From: Pachyseris speciosa
Taxonomy: Eukaryota; Cnidaria; Anthozoa; Scleractinia; Pachyseridae
Length of the DNA: 64,000 nt
Assembly (NCBI GenBank): GCA_016490735.1
Contig: JAEMWC010000216.1
Coordinates: 826,001 to 890,000, forward strand
Direction: 5' to 3'
The position numbers and the translations under genes were made by a program. Shown here in pieces: positions 52,060 to 64,000 of the stretch (position 1 is its first letter; every line of letters begins with the position of its first letter). The notes beneath the pieces are model-generated. The model saw only the letters and a program-made list of their open reading frames with translations. It was not told the DNA's origin and did not search any database.

Positions 52060-52700
52060 AAATTCTGAAACCGGTCTTAGTGTTGGTAGGGGCTTCCGAT
52101 ATTCGGAAACGTCTTGGCGTTGTTAGCTAGTGAGTTCCGAAATTCTGAAACGTCTTGGTGTTGGTAAGGTTTCCGAAATTCGGAAAGGTCTTGGTGTTAG
52201 TAGGGGCTTCCGAAATTCGGAAACGTCTTGGCGTTATTAGGGGTTTCCGAAATTCGGAAACGTCTTGGTGCAGGTAGGGGCTTCCGAAATTCGGAAACGG
52301 CTTGGTGTTGGTAAGGGCTTCCAAAATTCGGAAACGTCTTGGTGTTGGTAAGGGCTTCCGAAATTCGGAAACGTCTTGGCGTTATTAGGGGCTTCCGAAA
52401 TTCGGAAACGTCTTGGTGCAGGTAGGGGCTTCCGAAATTCGGAAACGGCTTGGTGTTGGTAAGGGCTTCCGAAATTCGGAAACGTCTTGGTTTTATTAGG
52501 AGCTTCCGAAATTCGCCCCTACCAACGCCAAGACGTTTCGGAAACGTCTTGGCGTTGGTAGGGGCTTCCGAAATTCGGAAACGTCTTGATGTTGTTAGTG
52601 GGTTCCGAAATTCGGAAACCTCTTGGTGTTGGTAGGGGCTTCCGAAATTCGGAAACGTCTTGGCGTTATTACGGGCTTCCGAAATTCGGAAGGTCAATTG
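52060..52700 (-). repeat. Tandem array B: units of about 57-60 bp with core TTCCGAAATTCGGAA
   Basis: About eleven units of the form GGGGCTTCCGAAATTCGGAA followed by ACGTCTTGGTGTTGGTA. The core and its GTGTTG...GGGGCT flank are the reverse complement of array A's unit, so the arrays are an inverted pair 2.3 kb apart. One unit near 52510-52560 contains a small internal inversion (CCAACGCCAAGACGTTTCGG). Confidence 0.9.
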
Positions 52701-53194
52701 GTTTTTAAGCGGTTCCAAAATTAGGAAAATCTGCATTAAGTGAAACCATTGATTTGTGCTGAGAAAATTTGCGCTTCCGAGTAAAATGAGAATTCCTTCT
52801 TCTAAATTTTAGCACGATTTTAAGATTCCGAGTTAATAAATAAAATTCACTCCTGTATAAAGGCGCGATTTTCAAATTCTGTGCAAAATGTAAGTGTACT
52901 TTTCTGCCAAATCTTTAATGTTTTCCGTTGAAACTTCAAACATTCCTTGGTTCAAATTAATGATTCCGACTGATATAGCAATTTTATTTGTTAAAATAAG
53001 CGATTTTTCGCTTGAATCTAAGTAATTGCTCTGAATTTTAAGAAAATGTAATGACACAATTTAGTTTGTAACGCGTTAAACATTTTCTTGTTGAATATAC
53101 ATATACAGTTAGACCTGTATTTAGACTGCGAGTAGTCTCTAATTTCGGCGGTTTGCGGGCAGGCGAAAGACGTGTGCACACAAAGTTGCGAGGA

Positions 53195-53203
53195 GACGCA
53201 ACT

Positions 53204-53245
<42 letters not shown>

Positions 53246-53263
53246 AAGGGGGGGGGGGGAGTG
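53195..53263. repeat. (GT)n microsatellite followed by a G-tract
   Basis: About twenty GT units (53200-53242), then ten or so G. Confidence 0.95.
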
Positions 53264-53340
53264 TCAAATTTAGTTAGTGTCAATATAGTTAGTTAGACCC
53301 CAAAACACTCAGTTTAGGTGTGGGCGAAGCCACTGGATTG

Positions 53341-54808
53341 CCTTAAGGACGGTGCTTCCTATTGCTAGTGCGCATTAGTTCTGCGCACCACGCAACCATC
53401 TTATCTTGCGCGATTACTCGCGCAATTTCCTCAGAAGATTGTTTGTTTGATGGTTATCGTATTTTTTGTAAGCTTATGATTTAGCGGATAGTTTTACTGG
53501 ATTGGCAACAGGCTGTCTACACCAAAAACTCGTAAACGAAAGCGTTATTGTGGTGTGTTTTATGAAATTACGCTGAATCACGCCGGGAAAAGCAATTGAA
53601 GTGAAGTGGCAAATAATATAAGACTTAAGCTTAATCAAAACATATCGCTGCTGTATAAACTGATTCAAGGGAATCGCTTAATAAAGTCATGTGCTACACA
53701 TATCGGTTTAATCCACAACAAATCCTTTTCGGTTTTATTCTTTTATTTTATTGCTGTTGCAACAATAATAAAAAGAAAGTTGTTTTCATCGAACGTAAGA
53801 TATAACATAACACGATGTCTTACCTTCGTAACTGATGAAAAGCTTGATCTTAATTGGCCTGAATAACGGACTGCGAAAATCAGAAGCAAGGAATCACGAA
53901 TACTGGCTCTCAAACTGCGTAGTTTTTATGCATTTCAAAACTCCTTCCAGGAAGATAATACAACCACAAGAAACAACTGCGAAAGTAATTGAAGAAACTA
54001 CAAAACGTGATCTTACGTACGTGTTTGTCTTCCTAAAAGGACAAGTTATACTGGAAAAAACTTTGAAATTTATGCAAAATGCACATCTCAAAACGTCTTC
54101 GAATTTGCTCTTAGCATTCAAAGCCATCTTCACTGAAAAAATGTCCTCTAATTCCCGAAGAATCAAGAAAACTTTTTGTTCCAGCATGTGTCGCCATACC
54201 GGATATCCCAGCATGCCCATAGAAAAGACATGCAAATATTTCACTTACTAGGGAGGGGGTAGAGGAAAAATTGTCTCAAGCCCCCAAAACAGCGCCTTAA
54301 AAGTAGAAAATAACCAATTTAGCTCTAAAACACGCTCGGTGACCCCCACTTTCTACCCCACAAAACGAAAGTGGTAAGCCTACTCAACACATGGTGATTT
54401 TTTCGTAGTTCGCAAAATACATTTAGCCTGTGTTTTTGCTCAACTAAAAGGGAGCAGTCAGGGCCAAAAATGCCTCAAATGCAATGATTTTGTAATAAAT
54501 ACCATATAAAAAGTAGTTTTTATATCACCAGTTGTTATGTGTTTAAAAGCTTGTGGTTTGTTGTTGCCTTGGTATATGTAAACAGGAATTCTAAGGAAAT
54601 GTTCAGAGAAATATTTCTTCTTTTCTTTTTTGCGAAAAAAATTCTAAGTCTCTATTTTTTTGCAGCTTTGGACTTAATTATCTCTGAAAAATACACGGTT
54701 ACCCCCAATTTTCTTTTCAATTTTCGTTAGCCCTTATCAACATCTACATTTTAGCATAGTGATAATCCGCGAAAAAATATCTTCGTATTAGGAGGCACCG
54801 TCCTTAAG
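53341..54808. mobile_element. Non-autonomous TIR element, about 1.47 kb
   Basis: CCTTAAGGACGGTGCTTCCT at the left end is inverted at the right as AGGAGGCACCGTCCTTAAG. The interior has overlapping small ORFs on both strands without a transposase domain. Target duplication not clear. Confidence 0.65.
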
Positions 54809-54921
54809 ACTTGATGATTGTATTCATGGCCTGGTTTTCAACAATTATTAGTCAGACATGACCTAACCTGAGTAAGCATTAACTTCATATTTAAAATATA
54901 ATTTTGTATATTTTATAACAG

Positions 54922-57900
54922 AGATCTGGTACCTTGTATGTTATGAGGATGATAACAATTTAAGGGTTCTTGGAAGAGAGGAAATACGTCACATTTTCCC
55001 TAACGAGGATGGTAGTGAGGATGAAAATGAGGAATTTGAAATCGGTGATATTGTAAGTGCTATTTGGATCCCAAATGGCAAGTTCTATGATGCAAAAATA
55101 CTACAAAAAGGAGGTATGTTTACTTTCTTATTGCAATGTTATGCTAATAGCATTATTTAAACTCATCGCCAATTGATGAGCTTGGGAATTGGTGCCTTAA
55201 AAGTTAGTGGGGAAGGGACTGAGGTAATCCAGGCACCGCGGGGAGCTATCCATGGAAACCCAGAAAGTGGAAACCACCCCAGCAGCAGCCACTAACAGGC
55301 ACCATCACACTGAAACTAGTCTAGTAGAATACTTACGTGTAACTAACCTGATACAGCTGTACTTACTGTACCTCCTTAGTCAAGTTGCCCTTTGAGAAGG
55401 GGTGGCGAGGCTAATGAAGCCATAATGGCTGTTTCATTAATGAATTAACTGTTAAAGAGTTCATGATTTTATTACGTTTCATAGTGTTTTCATTACTAGA
55501 ATTTTCATATGTCACAAAATACCTTTTACAGGTGATAGAAATGAACTTATGAAAGAACGAGTGCGAATGGAAAAGGCACAGAAGAATGATGCAAAGGAAG
55601 GAGAGAACTCTAAAGATTCAAGAGCCCAACAGAAAAGAAAGAACCATGAGGATGGTGCAGATAACCAGAAGAAAAAGAAGAAGCAAGCAGAGGATGATAA
55701 GGAGAAACAAGAAAAGGTAAAAGAAAGAGAAGAGAAAAGAAAGAAGAAGATCAGGAGAAGCAAAGACTCATGTTGGAAGCAAGGAAAGCCCAAGCAGCAT
55801 CTCGATTGGCCAGTTCTCCAAACAGCCTAACAGAGTCTGAGGTCATCATGTTTACGCCCGAACCTGTTCGCCGAACTTCAAGCCAATGCCCTGTACAAGT
55901 GACCCCACCAGTACCGCTGACCGTGAATGCTCCTGATAGTAGCCAAACACAAAAACACAACAAAAACCAAACTAGTCCTGTATTAAGCTCAGCCCGTCCA
56001 GCCTTGCCTTCTACTGACAATGACCAGAATGCCAACATTAGACAGAATGCACCTCATGGCACAAATAAAACTCCTCTACGACACAGCAAGCCAGTGCATC
56101 CTTCTGCACCAAGAAGAGGCTTGCATTTTCAGAGTGCGGTTGGAGATGGCAGTGATGATGAAATGAGTGAGGAAGGTGAAGAAAATCTGGAAGAGAGTCT
56201 CAGCACCTCTGATTTCTGCTGTAAAGACCACAAGCTGGAGATCAAGGCTTTACAAAAACGACTGGAAAAGGTTCATAAGAGGCTGAATATAGCATGTGAG
56301 TTTCCTTTAAGTGTATAACCTATTATTATAAATATAATCAGGGTTTTCCTTTTCAGCCAGCAACCGGCAATTTTAGTCGCCTGTGAACAGCTCAGTCCCC
56401 GGCAATTGCTCAAATTAGAGTCGTTGCTGTCAATAATTTGGTCTTAAAACCATTCTCCGCCTGCTTTGCCCAAGTCGACTGCAACTTCATATGAAAAGGG
56501 AAACTTTGATAATATTATTGTGTATCTTAATTGTATATAGGTTCCAAAGATCAAGTGAATTTCGCTAGTTGGGTCAAAGTTAGTATAAGTACATTTAATG
56601 CATTGTATCCACTCAGTCCTCTTAATTCATACTTTGTGCCATATCAGGGCTCAAAGTTTACGACCAGGTGGTCGCACACGCAACTAGATTTTTTATTATG
56701 CACCTAAGAATCATACGTGATTTGCACTTGTGCACTAAAACCTGTGAGTTCAGTGCGACTGAGCTTGTCGCTACTTACCTGACCATCCGTGTGTACTCTG
56801 ACTGGTTAGACACGAAAAGGAAAATAATAATGAATTCAAATAAAAACGTAGCTATGACACAATCAGGCATCACATAATAATTGCTATATCATTTTCCTCG
56901 TGTTAGTGTGTGTTTTATCTGTTCATTTCTCCAACTGGTGTTTCCATTCAATCCCAGACTCAGGAACAAACACAGGATTATAAATAAGATAACATACTGA
57001 TAACTTATACAAGGTCTGAAGCTTTTTGGTGCCACCAGTATTTTAAGCTGTGCTCTGCACGTCTTTTGCTGTGTTCCCGAATTTTTGACAATGCGCCTAG
57101 AAATTTACACCTGGTCGCAAAAGTGCTCCCAAAGCCAAAAGTAAACTTTGAGCCCTGCATATACATGGGTATGTCATGTGAGCATATATTAGGGCCTACT
57201 GTTTTCTACTTTCATTGATCTTTCAATATGAATCAAATTTTGGAGAACAGGTTACACTCTGTTAAGTGAATGGTGTTGCAAGACAATTCAGGTGTAAAAT
57301 AATTTCAAATATTAAAAAACATTTTTGAAAACTGTTAATCTAATGTTGCAAACTAAAGGCATTTCTTGACCAATGTTTCTGTATGTCTCTTCACAGTGAA
57401 GGCAAAGACATCTGGGGAGGTGGAAAACAACAGACCTGGGGCTGGTGTTTTGGACAAAACATTAGCAACAGAATACAAGGTAATTATGTTCTCTGGGAAA
57501 TGTGTAAGGCCTTCACTTTCCTTAACTTATTTGTAAAATTTATTTTGTTAGTCAGCAAGGCTGTTGTTTTGATTTTGAGGCAGGAGGCTATAGCTTATAA
57601 AATTTCACTACATCGTAACATCTCCATGGCATGGTCATAGTCCTTTCTTTGGCTACCCACTTTCATCATCAATGTTGAAGATTTTAACCGGACTGTGTAA
57701 CCATTTCAACCCGAATGGCCTATTCCTATTATTGGCCCATTTGCCAAGCCAAATCGCTTTCGTTTTCTTCACATTCTAGGTATACAGGTAACAGGTATCA
57801 TGTTGGAGCCCTTCTTTTGACAGCCCTTTGCATAATCAATAAGAAGCTAAAGTTGTACTGTAACTCCATTGACAAAAACATTTCTCAATGTTATATAATA

Positions 57901-58476
57901 TTGTGTTAGGATCAACACCAAAAATGTAATCTTGATCCAGGTAAAGTTCTTCTCTCATGATTAACTATTTTGTCCAAACCTATCCAACAGATGGTAGAAG
58001 TAATAGAGGGATCTGGAGTTTACTGGTATGCTCATCAGCGGGCTTATTGCTCTGCGTTCAAGAATTGGGCTGGCTACATCAATGCTGCCATTGATATCTT
58101 TTTCTCAAAGGAAACCCTTGCGTTGCCTTGTGCAAAGGGAAACGAGAAGAAGGGGAAAAATGGCCACCAGCCTTTGGATCCTCTTGTCATTGATGCTCTT
58201 ATTGGTAAGTTGTACTAACATCATTGTTATATATCTCAGTGTAGAGGCATTAAACACCCTAAGGTGTATAGTCACATACAACAGAATCTTTAGCATAAGT
58301 TCAGACTACAGTCCACAACATACACTACTTTAAACATATTTTCTTATTCTTTTTTAGGCAAAGTTTGTTCAAAATTCTTTAAAGATTCTCCTGTGCCGAG
58401 CGAAGTGGTCCAAAAAATAAATATGAAATGCGTCGAGGCAAGAAGACCCCAAAGAATCAGAGTCAGACAGGAGTAA
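54922..58476 (+). CDS. BEN-domain protein gene (five visible exons)
   Basis: Exons with matching phases: 54922-55113, 55532-56295, 57397-57479, 57991-58204, 58358-58476 (stop TAA 58474). Exon 1 codes FEIGDIVSAIWIPNGKFYDA, a Tudor-like strand block. Exon 2 is a long charged coiled coil followed by a Ser/Pro-rich linker and a second helix (KALQKRLEKVHKRLNI). Exons 4-5 code a BEN-type domain: YINAAIDIFFSKETLALPC, then LDPLVIDALIGKV and PSEVVQKI. BEN domains bind DNA and act in chromatin repression. Near 55740-55762 the exon-2 frame changes from one to another within an AG-rich stretch. This is a one-base indel, a tiny (38-nt) intron or an assembly error. The 5' exons lie upstream and were not found. 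Confidence 0.65.
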
Positions 58477-59280
58477 ACTCCACCAATATGGCAAAGGACA
58501 TGTAGTTTTTAAAGTTTTCTTTCTCGTTTCTTTGTTGGCTCAATAATTAATAATTCATTAGCAATTCTAGTTTTTTTAAGACCAATGCATTTGTCTCAAG
58601 GGTTGTTGTGAGAAATTCATTGAAAAGTGTTCTAAGTAGGGATACATGTATTATTGAACTTAATTTTTCGATGTGTTGTCTGAGGATTTTAGATATATGT
58701 ACACCTCAAAATTGCTGTCATGATCGCTTGGCCAAAAGACGTGATTTTACTCTGTGAAATCAGCTGGTTTGTTACATTCAACAAAATGAAGAAACTGGAA
58801 AGAAGCTTTCATCCAAGCTTTCCATAGTGGATGATTTGTTGTTTTCTCAATCATGGACATTTCGCAAATGAAATTAAACGGGTTTGAAACAAGTAGAAAT
58901 CATACACAAACTTGAAGCTTCATGCAACAAATCAAACCAGCTGATGCCAGAAGTACAAATTCTTGTTCCCAGTCCCTGGGACAATTTTGTAAGGAAAACA
59001 GGGTGTAAAGTCAACAAAAATTTACTAACTACCCTTAGATTTTTAAATTGTTATTTTATTTAGACACATGTAAACAATGTGAAAAATGCAAATGAAACCT
59101 GTGTGAAGAAGATCAATGAGAGGATTGGTTGCATAATTATATTTCCCCAAAAAAGTATGACAAATAATTGGAATGGGCCTTTTTGTTAACTCTGTCACAA
59201 AAGAGAAATTGTGACCCATAAAAACAAATACAATCAACAGGTGAGAGAAGCAGCAGGGTAATCCCTGCCAGTATTACAAG
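58477..59280. other. 3' flank of the BEN gene, nothing else recognised
   Basis: Probably contains the 3' UTR; no clear AATAAA-type signal close to the stop was identified. No repeats or genes recognised. Confidence 0.35.
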
Positions 59281-59284
59281 AGCA

Positions 59285-59760
59285 GAGAGCTTGTCTATAA
59301 GCTATATGGGAATGATATGGTTTCCAGATAATATGGGTTACCTATGGGTATATGTAATGCCCCATAGATTTCCCATAGTTTTTTTTACTAATTCCTGGAT
59401 CCTATGGTATTGCTATGGGACTCAAGTCAAAGGTCCCATAGTTACTTACGAAATACGTAGCAATCCCATAGAACAAAGCCAAGATCATATGGTATTGATA
59501 TGGGGCACACCCATACCATTCCCAAACCAGGTGTTATGGTGAATGTATGGAACTTTACGAAATACGTAGCCATCCCATAGCAACAGACAACAGAATGACA
59601 AAAGAGCAAGACAGTGACTGTGTATGGGTTTTCTATGTAAGGCAATAACCCATATCAAATCCATATAACAAACATATATGGGCCATAGCTTATCCCATAT
59701 TATTTCCAACTTGGGCCATATATGTCCCATACAATTTGATTCCATAAGGGTACATTAAAC
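59285..59760. repeat. Low-complexity CCCATA/TATGGG-rich repeat
   Basis: Many short words built on CCCATAG and CTATGGG alternate on both strands (for example TACCTATGGGTATATGTAAT and TCCCATAGCAA). ORFs here are chance products. Confidence 0.6.
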
Positions 59761-60079
59761 ACTTATTGTATGGTCCCAAAGGAAACAGTTAGCTTTTGTA
59801 GAACTGTATCTTGATATGGTTATCATTCAATTAAAAAAAATGGGGTTACCGAGTTCAGTTTTGGGTTTTTGGTTAGTCAATGTTGTAAACTCTTTTGGTC
59901 GAAGAGATACTCATAACGTGTATGACGTTGGAATTCTGGAATACTCATGACGTGGAATTCCGTTACAACCAATATGCAGCTGTTTTGTGTCACCTTAAGA
60001 GAGGTGGCACAAATTATTTAGTAAGGGGGGCTGTTGGTTGGGGCTGAAACACCAGTATTTCAGTTATTTTAATATGTTG

Positions 60080-60125
60080 TTTTTTTTAGGGGGGGTAAGG
60101 GGGGGTGTAAGGGGGGGGGGGTGGT
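60080..60125. repeat. G-rich tract
   Basis: Runs GGGGGG-TAAGGGGGG-TGTAAGGGGGGGGGG on the plus strand, able in principle to form a G-quadruplex. Confidence 0.7.
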
Positions 60126-60529
60126 GAGTGCAGAGGCTAATCACCAGCTTTTCTGTTGAAGGTGATTCCTCTTAAAGATAAGCACACAATTGACAATGTT
60201 GTTATGATTTGTGCAGGTATTTGAAGCCTGTACCCAGGCTACAAAAAGTCAAGATTAGGTTAAAAAAAAAATTGCCGAAAACGGGACAATGCGTTTCGAT
60301 CAGTTGCAAAGATTTATTTTAGCAAACAAAATATTTTGAGGTAAGGTGATCTTTTAATATTCTCATGCTTTACTTATCTAGTGGGAAATGATCGCTTAAA
60401 ACTTGAAAATAAAGTGCGAAAAGAACTCCTCTTTTTCCTAATTTACCTCCTAGCATCCCAGACATGAATAATTCCCCAGCTCTGTTTCATCAACCTGAGA
60501 AAACTTGACTGCTGAGACGAGACTGACCT

Positions 60530-60642
60530 ATTATATTATATTATATTACATTACATTACATTACATTACATTACATTACATTACATTACATTATATTATA
60601 TTATATTATATTATATTATATTATATTATATTATATTATAGA
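60530..60642. repeat. Pentanucleotide microsatellite (TTATA/TTACA)n
   Basis: A run of TATTA units changes to CATTA and back, over about 110 bp. Otherwise 60130-61900 holds no recognised gene. Confidence 0.95.
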
Positions 60643-61913
60643 TAATATAACCCACCTAGACCCACCCAGTAAAAAAATGAAAAATAAATGAAAATCGAGC
60701 GCAAAAAATGTTGCCAACGTAGCTTCATGAATTTAAAAAAATTACACTAAAAATTCCAAACGTTTCATATCTAACTAAAAATGAATAAACATTAACTGTT
60801 ATCATCCATATAATATTAATAATATTTCTTTAAGAATTAAACTAGAGAGTAATTAGTGCATATTTTTACATAGCAAGTTGTAATGGCCTGAGTTCTCTTT
60901 AGGCGTTCCACCAGAAATTGGTAATTGGGCATCTGCAAACTTGATGAATTTTTCTAATGGTTGTCTGTGAGATGCCCAATTACTCTCCTGGCCAGATTCT
61001 GCTGCATACTACTGACTTGTTGACACTGGAGGACTAGATAACTTAAGGCCCATTTCACAATAGTGACCAATGGTATTTGACTAAATTGGCATAACAATGT
61101 TGCTATATTGTTACTTTCGTACCATGTGACGACTCTACAATGTCATTATGATGTGCTGCTCACGTCTGGTAAACATCATTGTAAGGCTCTTTTTTGCGTA
61201 TTTTATCTTAACCTTGGCATTAAGTCAAAATGTTGCTGTTGTTGTATATGTTGCACACACGAACCTGGATTAAACGTACAGGTACTCATTTCTTCAGGTA
61301 AACAACCTGAAACAACCTGAAGGTTTCTGCACTGTTAAAAAAAACTGTTAAACTGTCCTAGAAGCAGCAAAATTCTTGTCTAAAAATCCTGGCGTTACAT
61401 TATACATGTACATGACGGCACTGAATGTACAATACAAATTCCTAATTAATTGTATCATGTTAAGATACTGTTAAGTAATAAACTTACGGGATTCTCAGCC
61501 TAATTGCAATCCTTTTCCAGTAGCCAAGCAAACACATTTCACAATTCCTAACTAAACTAAATGGCAAACGTTAATCTTGAGATGCCTTCTTTCAATGAAT
61601 ATAGATCTAGCAGTTTTTTCTCTAATTGGCAATTGTATTACAAAGATATAGGCTTTTCCACTTATAATAAAAATATTAAGTATAACCTTGATGCAGTTAA
61701 CATTAATGGTTCAGTCAATAGGGACCTTAAGCACCAACAGCGTAGAACGCCGCACACGCAAGTCGTGAGCCGAGAGGTCCTAGGGTGAAAGTTAGTCACG
61801 CAATCTCGTTGTTGACGTTAAGCAATTACGTAATTATGCTGCTCCCGTACGTCAAAATGTAAACAAAGGAGGTTTTGTCCAAGTTACTGCTTGTTTTCTT
61901 GGTTTTTTTGATA

Positions 61914-63267
61914 ATGGCCAGTGGGAAACAGATCGAGGAGATGTTGCTGTTGTCTTTTGTCCACGGCTTTATTACGGAAGAAGAATTTGTAATAATATAC
62001 GAAGCATATCAGACCAAGAATCTTATTTTTCCGTACAGAGATTATGATCGCTTTAGTCTAGACAACCTTGAGGAATCTGAGATTTATGCGGAGTTTCGAG
62101 TACGAAAACGGGCCTAGCCGATGCCCTGGGGCTACCAGAGTCCTTCATTTGCCACCAGCGGACAAGGGCTGACAAGCTTGAAGGCCTATGCATGGTGCTA
62201 AAGCGTCTGGCGTATCCGTGCAGGTACAGTGATTTAATACACCGAATTGGGCGAGCAGTGCCAGAACTATGCATGATCACCAATGCTGTGGAAGAATTTA
62301 TCTATCAGAATCACCACCAGAAGATGACAGGGTGGAATGCGAATCTTTTAAGCCCGGAGAAACTTGAAGAATATGCTAATGCAGTGGCAGCGAAGGGTTC
62401 TCCCCTGAGGAACTGCTTCGGGTCTATCGATGGAACTGTGAGGCCTATATCAAGACCGGGTGAAAACCAAAAAGTTGTGTATAATGGTCACAAGAGGGTC
62501 CATGCCCTAAAATTTCAATCTGTTACACTACCAAATGGGCTGATTGCGCATCTCTTTGGACCTGTAGGTAAGTCGTTATGGTGATGGAAGCCTTTCATGT
62601 TTTGCTTCAACACAATTTTTTTTGTATTCCAAATTTAAGTTTGCTTTCCCCCATCATCCAACCACTCCCCCCCCCCCTCCTCCAAAAAGGGAAAAGGTGA
62701 GGATTTCGATGAGGAAAACTGAGCAAAAATTACTTGAAAAGTATTATCATTATCCATACGTTGGCATAGTGTATCTCACTCAGCATATGCATGCAAGCAT
62801 ACAACCATAATTTCATAAACAGACCAAAAATCATCACTCTCTCTCTTTTTTGTAGAGGGAAGAAAGCATGATGCAGGGATGCTAAAAGATTCTCAGTTGC
62901 TGGGTGAGCTTGAAGCCTATGCATTCAGCACCACTGGCGAGGCCATGTGTCTCTATGGAGATCCCGCATATTCCCACCGCATCCACCTGCAAGGGCCCTT
63001 CAAAGAGCCACTGCTGACTCCTGCTATGGAGGACTTCAACAGTACCATGAGCTCTGTCCGTTCAACAGTTGAATGGGTGTTTGGGGATGTGATTGGGTCT
63101 TTTAAATTTCTAGACTTCAAAAAAATCTCAAAATTGGTTTAAGTCCAGTGGGTAAACATTATATTGTAAGTGCTCTTCTAAGGATTGCCCTGACATGTCT
63201 TTATGGCAACAACACAGGGGATTACTTTGGAGTAGAACCACCATCTCTAGAGGAATACTTCTTCTAA
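61914..63267 (+). pseudogene. PIF/Harbinger (HARBI1-like) transposase, two exons, two frame breaks
   Basis: The first Met in the conserved reading is at 61914 (MASGKQIEEMLLLSF). Exon 1 runs to 62567 and exon 2 from 62856; the GT-AG junction joins in phase to give GPVEGRKHDAGM, a hallmark of the family. DDE_Tnp_4 catalytic residues: Asp in FGSIDGTVRP, Asp in LYGDPAY, Glu in STVEWVFGD. The C-terminus ends DYFGVEPPSLEEYFF. Breaks: about 62113, where the frame shifts after FRVRKR, and an A7 run at about 63118-63125. The intron with preserved splice sites suits a Harbinger element or a host-domesticated relative. Terminal repeats were not identified; GGGACCTTAAGCACC near 61721 is a candidate left end. 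Confidence 0.8.
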
Positions 63268-63279
63268 GTAATAAATACA

Positions 63280-63520
63280 CCTGGGAGTCTGAAATAGGGT
63301 AATGATTTTACCCATTGTGGTCTGAAATATGGTAGGGTTTGGATATGTTTTTTAGCAGAAGCTATTTCTTCATCATTAGGCGATAAGACCATCAACAAAA
63401 TTATTTTTACACCAACCATGCACATGAAATAGTTCTGAAATAGGGTATCAAATTCTTGGTCAGGTCTGAAATAGGGTCAGGAATTCAGGAAGTGGGCCGT
63501 ACACCTCCATCCAATTTCTC
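63280..63520. repeat. Short interspersed TCTGAAATAGGGT motifs
   Basis: GTCTGAAATAGGG or close variants occur five times in 200 bp after the transposase stop. The remainder to 64000 holds nothing recognised. Confidence 0.6.
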
Positions 63521-64000
63521 TGGGAGTAACCCTCTCTCCTTCCCCGGGGAAATACATATGAGGCAAACAAAACAAAAAGCGACCATTACAGAATTTCATA
63601 CTTTCTAGAAGAATACCAAAGATGTTTGGAATACCCATACAAAGCCTTAAAATTTTAACATTCAGGTCCCAGTTGTTTATAGAGCAGATATCTCTATCCA
63701 GTGGATAAGTGGCTATACAGTGGATGAAATGTACATGTATTGCAACTAAATGTTGCGACTGATATATTTTAGATGTATCTGCTGGATAGAGTTACATGCT
63801 CTTTGTACATCTGTGGCCAGATAAGGAGATTTCCAGGAACCATGTGAAATTTGAACACATGGATGTTGTGGGTTCAATACCTAAGCCAAACTAAGGGTCC
63901 TTACCATTTACAAGGAAATCCCGGAAATTCTAGTTGGAAAATGAAATGTTACACACCATTCCATTTGGAACGTTTCAGAGAGCTTTCAAACTGATACAAG

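Noticed and set aside
49260..52700. CRISPR-like array
   Set aside because: The whole unit is repeated, with no unique spacers of constant length, and this is animal DNA.
53606..54251. Overlapping ORFs of 86, 138 and 116 residues inside the TIR element
   Set aside because: They overlap on both strands, have no domains and no catalytic triad; not a transposase.
59291..59745. Small ORFs rich in W, Y, G and M
   Set aside because: They translate CCCATA/TATGGG low-complexity repeats.

Overview
This window looks like nuclear DNA of an anthozoan cnidarian, most likely a stony coral. That is an inference from spliced animal-type genes, many fold-back and TIR repeats, intact and broken LINEs, a Harbinger-type transposase and an integrated Polinton-like virus; no rRNA or mitochondrial marker confirms it. 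Genes of cellular type are at the edges. At 218-3045 (minus) are four exons of a secreted protein: signal peptide, helical linker, EGF-like domain and the first part of an F5/8C (discoidin) domain that runs off the left edge. At 54922-58476 (plus) are five exons of a BEN-domain protein with a Tudor-like N-terminal segment. At 61914-63267 (plus) is a two-exon Harbinger/HARBI1-like transposase with two frame breaks.

Between them lie mobile and repeated DNA: an open 1097-residue LINE polyprotein (3450-6743), a decayed second LINE (about 19680-22600), a 1.16-kb element with 86-bp TIRs (9981-11136), a triplicated 2.7-kb segment (about 12600-18430) containing a 773-bp pair that reads as identical, several hairpin MITEs, and two tandem arrays of opposite orientation (49.26-49.8 and 52.06-52.7 kb) with the same core.

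The most interesting part is an AT-rich integrated Polinton-like virus at about 24.3-43.27 kb. It has double-jelly-roll capsid, candidate minor capsid, A32-like packaging ATPase, adenain-like protease, retroviral-type integrase with chromodomain, protein-primed-type PolB, collagen-like and other fibre proteins, a phospholipase A2-like protein, a Bro-N/VRR-NUC protein, a VLTF3-like factor and an eRF1-like translation release factor. The ATPase, minor capsid, MCP and several small genes are open. Integrase, protease, PolB, eRF1, Bro and some fibre genes are broken, often in A/T homopolymers. The right end (PolB N-terminus and TIR) is lost, and a 1.4-kb fold-back repeat has inserted into one fibre gene with a 15-bp target duplication.

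Nine genes, nearly all predicted virion or late genes, share one arrangement: TCTA, exactly 12 bases, then the start codon. It holds on both strands, including a 36-bp divergent promoter between the ATPase and a coiled-coil gene. TCTA is the known late-promoter core of Cafeteria roenbergensis virus and occurs before mavirus genes. With the VLTF3-like factor this suggests a dedicated late transcription programme. The release factor keeps GTS, NIKS, YxCxxxF and GGQ motifs and is the least expected cargo.
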